Origin: DATKRB01 sp036501425
GTDB taxonomy: Bacteria > Actinomycetota > Acidimicrobiia > Acidimicrobiales > RAAP-2
Assembly: GCA_036501425.1 (NCBI GenBank)
Contig: DASYAI010000044.1
Coordinates: 1-18,964 of the forward strand
DNA length: 18,964 nucleotides
Direction of reading: 5' to 3'
Part shown: positions 13,902 through 18,964 of the stretch, in pieces
How positions within the stretch are numbered: the first letter of the stretch is position 1
How the letters are laid out: each line of letters starts with the position of its first letter
The notes under the pieces: model-generated
What the model saw: the letters and a program-made list of their open reading frames with translations, nothing else
Told to the model about the DNA's origin: nothing
The model's database searches: none
Made by a program: the position numbers and the translations under genes

Positions 13902-13952
13902 GGTGATGGGTCGCCGGTGCGACCCGCCGTGGTGGATCGACGACGGCAACCT

Positions 13953-14765
13953 CTACGGTGCGGGGAGCGGGCGGTCCACGACGCCGGCAAGGTCGACGGT
14001 CGGGTCCTCTGCCACCGGCACCACTGCGGTCACGCTGGCATAGCCCCGGGCCACCAGCACCGCATCGGTGACGTCGGTGATATCGGCGCCATCCGCGCCG
14101 AGGGGCTCGGGAATCCCGGCGCCTAGGGCGACGGGGATCGCGCCCCCCGCGTCCTCGGTGACCGACGTGGCGCTGGTCCCGACCAGCGCCAGGCGTGCAG
14201 CAACCAGGCCGCGCAGCTCCGGTGGGGGGACATTGGGCACGTTGCAGTTCAGCACCACCGGTCGACGTGCAGCGACCAGCCAGTCGACCAAGAGGCCGGC
14301 CACCCCGGCGGCGGTCGCCCAGTGCAACTCGGAGAAGGGACCGGGGAGCGGCTCCCGCACGGCCAGCGACACCGCCAACCCGGAGCATCCCCCGTGGTAG
14401 GCGGTGAACGCCGCGCCGACCGTGCCCGAGTGGAGGATGGCACGGCCGGTGTTGGGCCCGCGGTTGATCCCTGAGAGGACGAGCTCTGGCGGCGGGCCGA
14501 AGCCGGCCTCCAGCGCCGTCCGGCAGATCAGCGCCGGTGTGGCGTCGACGGCCAGTACCGACCCCTCCGGCCAACCGGTCCATTGGCGGGGCTCCGTCCG
14601 GACGCGGTCCTCGTGCACTACGCCGGTGACCGAGGCACTTGCCCCGCTGCTGTCCCAGCAGGGGGCGACGACCAAGACGTCGTGGCCGCGCTCGGCGGCC
14701 TCCTGTGCCAGGGCCGCAAGCCCCGGGCTCTCGATCCCGTCGTCGTTGGTCACGAGCACCCGCAC
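13953..14765 (-). CDS. surE: 5'-nucleotidase SurE
   Basis: A protein of 270 residues, normal for SurE, a metal-dependent phosphatase that removes phosphate from nucleoside 5'- and 3'-monophosphates in stationary phase. The active-site elements are in place: D8 and D9 in 'VLVTNDDGIESPG', S39/S40 in 'APCWDSSGASAS', and N101 in 'VLSGINRGPNTG', followed by 'HSGTVGAAFTAYH'. The usual acidic residues after the 'SGIN' loop (often NLGDDV) read 'NTGRAI' here. The start GTG at 14765 is set by AAGGAG five bases upstream. SurE usually neighbours pcm or rpoS genes in Gram-negatives; here it stands alone. Confidence 0.93.
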   Translation of the reverse strand: MRVLVTNDDGIESPGLAALAQEAAERGHDVLVVAPCWDSSGASASVTGVVHEDRVRTEPRQWTGWPEGSVLAVDATPALICRTALEAGFGPPPELVLSGINRGPNTGRAILHSGTVGAAFTAYHGGCSGLAVSLAVREPLPGPFSELHWATAAGVAGLLVDWLVAARRPVVLNCNVPNVPPPELRGLVAARLALVGTSATSVTEDAGGAIPVALGAGIPEPLGADGADITDVTDAVLVARGYASVTAVVPVAEDPTVDLAGVVDRPLPAP

Positions 14766-14976
14766 GAAGGCTCCTTCTGGTTGGGGCACCGGCTTATGGT
14801 TGTGGCGCGGCCGGCCTGCCCGGTGCTGCCGTCCCGGCTCCCGGCCGACCGGCCCCGGCGCGGTCGCTCGGGAGCGGGTCGATGACGTCCTCGGACTGGA
14901 AGGCGGCCCGCTCATTGGCCCTCGAGGGCACGATCCTCCTTTTCACGCTGGCCAGCCGGACGCCGGGGCCTCGGGC

Positions 14977-15027
14977 GGTGAGGGAGTTGAACTGGTGAGG
15001 GAGTTGAACTGGTGAGGGAGTTGAACT
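14977..15027. repeat. Three perfect 17-bp tandem copies
   Basis: GGTGAGGGAGTTGAACT occurs at 14977-14993, 14994-15010 and 15011-15027 without a mismatch. The unit is not a multiple of three, so it is unlikely to be maintained as coding sequence. Confidence 0.97.
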
Positions 15028-15081
15028 ACTGCACCGTTACCCGCTCGGCCCCCAGATCATGCCGGCAATCGCCCGGGGGAA

Positions 15082-15101
15082 TGTCGCCTGATCAGCCGAC
15101 A
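15082..15101. promoter_or_regulatory. 20-bp near-perfect dyad upstream of the phosphoribosyltransferase gene
   Basis: TGTCGCCTGATCAGCCGACA equals its own reverse complement except for one symmetric position pair (18 of 20 bases), with a perfect CTGATCAG core. It lies 128-147 bases before the ATG at 15229, where an activator or repressor site could sit. It does not match the DosR box (core GGGACT..AGTCCC). Confidence 0.45.
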
Positions 15102-15228
15102 CTCGGCGGGTCCAGTCAACTGACGGCGACCGGTCGATCGGGCCTGGTCGACGGCGAGCGGTGACCGCCCGAACCACCCTCGTCGTTAGATTGGGAGGCA
15201 TCGATAGTTGCAGCGAGGAGGCGCTCCG

Positions 15229-15885
15229 ATGCCCTTCCGAGACCGGGCTGACGCTGGCCGGAGGCTGGCGCAGCACCTACGCTGGCGGCTGCTCGACTCA
15301 CCCGTCGTACTGGGCCTGGCGCGCGGTGGCGTGCCGGTGGCCGCCGAAGTGGCCACCGGCATCAATGCCCCTCTCGAGATCTTCGTCGCCCGTAAGGTCG
15401 GTCTGCCTGGCAACGAGGAGCTGGGCATCGGAGCGATCGCCGAGGGACTCGAGGAGCCAGTCCTTTCGGAGACCGCTCGAGACCTCGGAATCGGTTCGGC
15501 CGAGCTCCGCCGATTGGCCGACCGATCTCGGGTAGAGCTGGCGCGGCAAGTCGCTCTCTATCGGGGTGGTCGTCCACTTCCCGATCTCGCCGGACGAGAG
15601 GTCATCCTGGTCGACGACGGGCTGGCGACGGGGGTCACCGCGGAGGCCGCGCTGCGTGGCGTGGCTGCCTTTAGGCCGAAGCGGTTGATCCTCGCCGAGC
15701 CGGTCTGCGCGCCCGAGGCGCTGGACCGCCTCGGACACGTGGCCGATGAAGTGGTGTGCGTAGAAGTGCCGTCCCGGCTGTTCGCGGTCGGCCAGTGGTA
15801 CCGGGACTTCTCCCAGAGCACCGATGAAGAGGTGCTGGACCTTTTGGCCCGCGCTCGAGCCGAGGTGGCTGCTCAGCGGAGGTGA
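15229..15885 (+). CDS. Phosphoribosyltransferase-domain protein (type I fold)
   Basis: A protein of 218 residues. The PRPP-binding loop is 'VILVDDGLATGVT' at 126-138, with the paired Asp residues before the loop. The opening 'VLGLARGGVPVAAEVA' and 'VARKVGLPGNEELGIGAIAEG' are typical of the stand-alone PRTase proteins such as M. tuberculosis Rv0571c and the N-terminal half of Rv2030c. Substrate and reaction are unknown for this group. ATG 15229 has GAGGAG eight bases before it; an in-frame TTG at 15208 lacks such a site. It begins a plus-strand run with hsp20 and a PfkB-family kinase gene, but a strong hairpin follows its stop. Confidence 0.9.
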   Translation: MPFRDRADAGRRLAQHLRWRLLDSPVVLGLARGGVPVAAEVATGINAPLEIFVARKVGLPGNEELGIGAIAEGLEEPVLSETARDLGIGSAELRRLADRSRVELARQVALYRGGRPLPDLAGREVILVDDGLATGVTAEAALRGVAAFRPKRLILAEPVCAPEALDRLGHVADEVVCVEVPSRLFAVGQWYRDFSQSTDEEVLDLLARARAEVAAQRR

Positions 15886-15927
15886 CCACCACGGCCCGTT
15901 CGCCCGAGTCGAGGAGGTGGTCGATCG

Positions 15928-15958
15928 CCCCGGCCGCATGCATAGGCACCGGCCGGGG
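15928..15958 (+). terminator. Strong hairpin between the phosphoribosyltransferase and hsp20 genes
   Basis: CCCCGGCCG (15928-15936) and CGGCCGGGG (15950-15958) form a perfect 9-bp G/C-only stem around a 13-base loop, 43 bases after the upstream stop. No T-run follows. It may end or attenuate transcription, or stabilise the upstream message. Confidence 0.45.
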
Positions 15959-16033
15959 AGGGTATGCGCGAGGACGCTGAGAAACCGGGGTGAGGACCCG
16001 AGCTCAGAAGCCGACAGAAGACGAGGTGACGAG

Positions 16034-16474
16034 ATGGCGCTGGTACGAAGTGACCGCTCCGCATGGCCCGAGCCGATCGAGCGGAGCTTGCTGGATTGGC
16101 CGTTGCGTCCGTTCGAGGGCATCCGGCGGCTGCTGGAGGAGGACGAGCTCAAGATCGAGGAATTCACCGATGGCGGCCAGCTGGTCGTACGGGCCGAGCT
16201 GCCGGGGGTAGACCCCGACCAGGACGTGGACATCTCCATCGTCGACGGCAGCCTCTGCATCCGGGCCGAGCGACGCCGTGAGGAGACGGCCGAGGGCCGG
16301 GACTACCGACGCTCCGAGATCCGCTACGGCTCGTTCTCCCGCATCGTGCCTCTGCCTGCGAAGGCCAAAGAGGAGGACATCCAGGCCAGCTACCACGACG
16401 GCCTCCTCGAGGTGCGGGCGCCCATCGACCAGAGCGCGGCCAAGCCGTCGAAGATCCCCATCAGCCGGTCCTAG
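16034..16474 (+). CDS. Small heat-shock protein, Hsp20/alpha-crystallin family
   Basis: A protein of 146 residues, an ATP-independent holdase that binds unfolding proteins. The N-terminal arm (1-40, Arg/Glu/Leu/Trp-rich) precedes the alpha-crystallin domain (about 41-130) with 'VVRAELPGVDPDQDVDISI', 'GSLCIRAERR', 'IRYGSFSRIVPLP' and 'YHDGLLEVRAP'. The C-terminal I-x-I oligomer anchor is 'IPI' at 141-143. Length and order match HspX (Acr) of M. tuberculosis. ATG 16034 is preceded by GAGGTGA at 16023-16029. It lies 148 bases behind the phosphoribosyltransferase gene and 93 bases before the kinase gene. Confidence 0.95.
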   Translation: MALVRSDRSAWPEPIERSLLDWPLRPFEGIRRLLEEDELKIEEFTDGGQLVVRAELPGVDPDQDVDISIVDGSLCIRAERRREETAEGRDYRRSEIRYGSFSRIVPLPAKAKEEDIQASYHDGLLEVRAPIDQSAAKPSKIPISRS

Positions 16475-16567
16475 GCCCGGCTGATGGCCGCCCGGGGACC
16501 GGTCGACCGGCATCATCTGGGCGAGCCTGCTGCAGCGGCTCGAGCGACGGCCTGAAGGAGCGCCATC

Positions 16568-17515
16568 ATGGCCGGCCCCCAGCCGCGTGCGGCGGTGTTG
16601 GCGCCTTCGCCGTGGCTCGAGACCCTGATCGAAGGGCCGGCCGGACGCCCCGAGATCCACCTGCACGCGGCTGGCCAAGGTTTCTGGATCGGCCGCCTGC
16701 TCAGTGCGCTCGGCCTCGAGGTCACGATGTGCGCCACCTTCGGTGGCGAGATCGGCATGCTGATCCGAGCGCTCTGCGAGCAACTGCCCATCGAGGTCCG
16801 CGGGGTCACAACCGCGGGAAGCAGCGGGTGCTACGTCCATGACCGGCGTGGCACCGAGCGTGTTGAGCTGGCCAGCGTGCGGCCTCCGCCGTTGACCCGG
16901 CACGAGATCGACGACCTCTACGGGATGGTGCTGGTCGCCGGCCTCGACGCCGATGTCGTCGTGCTCGGAGGGCCAGGGGAGCAAGAGGACGTCATCGGTC
17001 CCGACGTCTATGCCCGGTTGGCCGCCGATCTGCGTGCGAACGGGCGCCGGGTGGTGGCCGATCTCGCCGGTGGGCACCTCGAGGCGGCGCTCCAAGGTGG
17101 TGTCTCGGTCGTCAAGGTCAGTGCCGACGAGCTCGAGGCGACCGGTGCGGTGGTGGACAAGTCCCCTGCGGCCCTGCAACGGGCGCTCCGCGACTTGTGC
17201 TCACGGGGCGCAGACCACGCCGTGGTGTCGAGGGCCGAAGCCGGGGCCTTGGCGCTCGTGGACGGGAAGCTGTGGGAGGTGCACGCCCCCCGGCTCCGGA
17301 TCGTCGAAGCCCGCGGGGCCGGCGACTCGCTCACCGCAGGACTGGCCGCCGGCCTGGCGTTCCACGGCAAGGTCGACGACGCGCTCCGGCTGGGGGTCGT
17401 GGCCGGGGCACTGAATGTGACCAGGCGCGGCCTGGCGAGCGGGACCCGCGAGGAGATCGAGCGACTGTGCTCGCACATCGAACTGCGCCGGATGGAGCAA
17501 TTGAACAGCAATTGA
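16568..17515 (+). CDS. PfkB-family sugar kinase, 1-phosphofructokinase-like branch
   Basis: A protein of 315 residues of the ribokinase/PfkB fold. The glycine-rich N-terminal motif is 'AAGQGFWIGRLLSALGLEV' (34-52), the central part has 'VVLGGPGEQE', and the C-terminal PfkB signature is 'EARGAGDSLTAGLAAGLAF' with the catalytic base D253. It would phosphorylate a sugar or sugar phosphate with ATP. The actinobacterial PfkB (M. tuberculosis Rv2029c) is the nearest comparison, but substrate specificity cannot be read. ATG 16568 has GAAGGAG seven bases before it. An 11-bp tandem duplication at the end alters the last residues. Confidence 0.92.
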   Translation: MAGPQPRAAVLAPSPWLETLIEGPAGRPEIHLHAAGQGFWIGRLLSALGLEVTMCATFGGEIGMLIRALCEQLPIEVRGVTTAGSSGCYVHDRRGTERVELASVRPPPLTRHEIDDLYGMVLVAGLDADVVVLGGPGEQEDVIGPDVYARLAADLRANGRRVVADLAGGHLEAALQGGVSVVKVSADELEATGAVVDKSPAALQRALRDLCSRGADHAVVSRAEAGALALVDGKLWEVHAPRLRIVEARGAGDSLTAGLAAGLAFHGKVDDALRLGVVAGALNVTRRGLASGTREEIERLCSHIELRRMEQLNSN

Positions 17516-17517
17516 AC
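17496..17517. repeat. 11-bp tandem duplication at the kinase 3' end
   Basis: AGCAATTGAAC occurs twice without a gap. The second copy is out of frame with the first and supplies the TGA stop at 17513-17515. Confidence 0.9.
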
Positions 17518-17589
17518 GAGGCATGACGTGGCTGGCGGAGCGGCCGCCCCGGCAGCCCTTCAATTTGGGGCGGATCAAACTGCGGCGGC

Positions 17590-17819
17590 TCAATTGGGGT
17601 GGCACTGAGCTGGGGGCGCCTCGGACGCCTGCTCGGGTCCGAGGGCGGGTGGCCCGACGATCGGGCTATGGCTGAGGGCGGTGACACCCAGGATGAGGAG
17701 GCACGCCGAGGCGATCTCGCCGACGATGTCGAAGGTGCCGCGGCGGATGTGCTCGCCGAAGAGGAACATTCCGATGAAGCTGGCGACAAGCGGGTCGGTG
17801 ATCGTGAATCCGGGTTGTG
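17590..17819 (-). pseudogene. DMT-family transporter, C-terminal fragment only
   Basis: From about 17819 downwards one minus-strand frame reads GFTITDPLVASFIGMFLFGE, then 'HIRRGTFDIVGEIASACLLILGVTALSHSPIVG', ending at a TGA at 17592-17590. This is the last two membrane helices of an EamA/DMT-type exporter, recognisable from 'TITDPLV...GxxLFGExI'. No start codon or earlier helices are present; upstream the sequence changes abruptly to an unrelated gene start in another frame. Confidence 0.7.
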
Positions 17820-17956
17820 AGGTCGATCATCGCCACCTCGTGGCCCGAGCTCTGCAGTGCCGCCGCCACTCGCTCCAACCCGAGCGGCTTGAGCCGGAGG
17901 AAGATCTCCGAGTACATCAGACCACTGGGATGCACCAGCAAGACGCGTATTGCCAA
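17820..17956 (-). pseudogene. B12-binding radical SAM protein, N-terminal fragment only
   Basis: The minus strand encodes 'LAIRVLLVHPSGLMYSEIFL', then 'RLKPLGLERVAAALQSSGHEVAMIDL', and then stops resembling the family near 17820. This is the opening of a B12-binding domain as found at the front of radical SAM methylases or mutases. The 'HPSxLMYSEIxLRLxPLGLE' pattern recalls the group that includes the hopanoid methylase HpnR. The start is TTG at 17956, or a lost ATG where ATA now stands two codons later. The radical SAM domain is gone. Confidence 0.65.
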
Positions 17957-18095
17957 CCGCTGTGCCCCAGATCCGGGCGCAGCATTGCCTCGACTGGCGC
18001 ACGAGACGCCGAGGGGTGGTCGGCTCAGCTGAACATCAGCTCGACCGCCGGCCGCGGGGTAGCGGCCGGTGGCCGCCCGCGTTCTCCTTCGCCGG

Positions 18096-18758
18096 TCAGT
18101 CGGGGTCGGGATCGGGGCGCAGCACGAGGCGCGACGTCCAGACCAGGGCGGCAGCCAGGCCGGCGAAGAACAGAGCATCGAAGACGGTGCTCGCCAGCTC
18201 CCAACCCGATCCGGGGCTTCCCGAGTTCATGATCGAGACGTTGAAGCCGATGCTCACCAGGTCTCCTACGGCCAGGAGGGCACCGCCGATCCCGAGCACC
18301 AGCACGCCCGGCGACAGCCGCTCCCGCGTCCAGCTGCCCGAGCTGACGGCTCGGACAAGCACCACCGCCCCGAGCACCGCCACCGCTCCGCCGATCAGGC
18401 TGATGGCGCCGCCGCCGATGAGCCAGGCCGCTCCGCCCACGTTGGCGCTCGAGTAGGCGGCCGCCAGCCCAATGACACTGACCATCTCGGCGAGCAGCAT
18501 CACCGCAGCCGCGAGGACGAGGGCCGCCGGTTCGCGCAGGCTGCTCCGTGCCCACGGTGGCCGGGCCGACGTTGCCCACGGTGTGCGGTCGCAGGTCGGG
18601 CAGACGAATTGACCGTTCCTGATCGTCAGCTGGGCCCGTGGGAACCGGTGACCCATCGGGCAGGTGAGGTAGTCGTCCTCGGGCGCCTCGGTGGTGGTCG
18701 TGCCACCGCCCTGCGGCTCCGCCGGGATCGACGTCGTGGGCGGATCGATCGCTTCCAT
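18096..18758 (-). CDS. Zinc-ribbon protein with four membrane helices
   Basis: A protein of 220 residues. A disordered Thr/Pro/Glu-rich leader (1-29) is followed by a small zinc ribbon with C33, H37, C53 and C56 ('CPMGHRFPRAQLTIRNGQ', then 'FVCPTC'). The pattern Cys-x3-His plus Cys-x2-Cys fits one zinc ion. About four hydrophobic segments follow (roughly 76-100, 105-135, 147-166 and 183-206) and a short Asp/Pro tail ends it. The likely topology puts ribbon and tail in the cytoplasm. ATG 18758 was chosen; there is no ribosome-binding site, but TACGTT sits about eight bases upstream, which would suit a leaderless transcript. The family is not recognised. Confidence 0.75.
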   Translation of the reverse strand: MEAIDPPTTSIPAEPQGGGTTTTEAPEDDYLTCPMGHRFPRAQLTIRNGQFVCPTCDRTPWATSARPPWARSSLREPAALVLAAAVMLLAEMVSVIGLAAAYSSANVGGAAWLIGGGAISLIGGAVAVLGAVVLVRAVSSGSWTRERLSPGVLVLGIGGALLAVGDLVSIGFNVSIMNSGSPGSGWELASTVFDALFFAGLAAALVWTSRLVLRPDPDPD

Positions 18759-18897
18759 GAGGAACAACGTACCGCCGTCCGCCGCCGGAGAGGAGGCGGT
18801 CCCCGAGTCGGACCTGGGCGCTTCCCCGACTACCCCGACCCCCGCCGAGCCGACCCCGACCCCGGCGCCCCCGGCGCAGACGGCTCGCCGCCCCCCG

Positions 18898-18964
18898 TCA
18901 GGCGCAGGGCACCCGGACCTTGGCGTCGAGGGCGGTGTCGAACTCCACCCCGCTCAGGCCGGCG
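18898..18964 (-). CDS. C-terminal end of an unidentified protein
   Basis: The minus strand is open from the right edge to a TGA at 18900-18898 and encodes 'AGLSGVEFDTALDAKVRVPC' plus Ala. The composition looks like the end of a folded domain with a penultimate Cys. The opposite strand is also open here from ATG 18757 and gives a Pro/Thr-rich sequence, so the assignment is tentative. No family can be named from 21 residues. Confidence 0.35.
   Translation of the reverse strand, partial: AGLSGVEFDTALDAKVRVPCA

Larger units (their letters stand above)
14766..15228 (+). other. 463-base intergenic stretch with repeats
   Basis: This lies between divergent surE and the phosphoribosyltransferase gene. 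It holds the 17-bp triplication (14977-15027) and the 20-bp dyad (15082-15101). A 38-codon frame from ATG 14882 to TGA 14998, with GGGAGCGGG before it, encodes 'MTSSDWKAARSLALEG...' and ends inside the first repeat copies. I would not call it a gene without homologues. Nothing else coding was seen. Confidence 0.5.

Noticed and set aside
14882..14998. 38-codon frame in the surE upstream region
   Set aside because: It is short, ends in the 17-bp repeat and has no recognised relatives. It is mentioned in the intergenic entry only.
15060..15228. DosR-type palindrome upstream of the phosphoribosyltransferase gene
   Set aside because: No sequence close to GGGACT..AGTCCC is present; the GGTCCAGTCAACTGAC stretch lacks the required symmetry.
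18757..18964. Plus-strand frame open to the right edge ('MRNNVPPSAAGEEAV...')
   Set aside because: Its Pro/Thr-rich sequence mirrors a low-complexity GC stretch and lies antisense to a more protein-like minus-strand gene end. Not excluded, but weaker.
1..18964. CRISPR array, phage genes or restriction system
   Set aside because: No regularly spaced repeats with unique spacers, no capsid/terminase/integrase genes and no methylase or nuclease motifs other than the PIN toxins were seen.

Overview
The window is GC-rich throughout and reads like an actinobacterial chromosome, most probably Acidimicrobiia or a close soil lineage. Three things suggest this: the secreted 'YWLVGSDGGVFAFGDA' repeat family joined to a putative-Ig domain, the DUF3039 and DUF4395 proteins, and the frequent GTG starts. 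The placement comes from protein character and not from any search. No phage genes and no CRISPR array were seen.

Left end (1-3300): the 3' end of an IS3-family element runs off the left edge. It ends at about 301, inside a decayed gene for a secreted repeat protein on the minus strand. Four small plus-strand genes follow: a four-helix membrane protein, a 45-residue hydrophobic peptide, a DUF4395 membrane protein and a 61-residue acidic protein.

Minus-strand block (3310-11383): read from high to low coordinates, this holds an orphan branched-chain-amino-acid-type substrate-binding protein. Next comes a c-di-GMP pair (PilZ receptor, then a PAS-PAS-EAL phosphodiesterase) with overlapping genes. 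Then come an aldo/keto reductase, a TesB-type acyl-CoA thioesterase, a 14-helix DHA2 drug transporter, and ClpS coupled to a DUF3039 protein. The transporter appears to start upstream of its first conventional start codon, at an ATC behind a good ribosome-binding site.

Accessory patch (11384-13830): a long non-coding stretch leads to a tRNA with anticodon CAT and a direct repeat just behind it. Next are an intact Phd-type antitoxin/PIN-toxin pair with three 11-bp-spaced direct repeats in front of it, a wrecked second VapBC pair on the other strand, and a small membrane-anchored protein of unknown function.

Right part (13953-18964): surE is followed by a non-coding stretch with a 17-bp triplication and a 20-bp dyad. 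Then come phosphoribosyltransferase, Hsp20 and PfkB-family kinase genes on the plus strand. This is the same set of families that sits together in the DosR dormancy locus of Mycobacterium tuberculosis. Behind it is a deletion scar joining the start of a B12-binding radical SAM gene to the end of a DMT-family transporter gene. The window closes with a zinc-ribbon membrane protein and the last codons of an unidentified gene. Short perfect tandem duplications occur at several places, which suggests frequent replication slippage.
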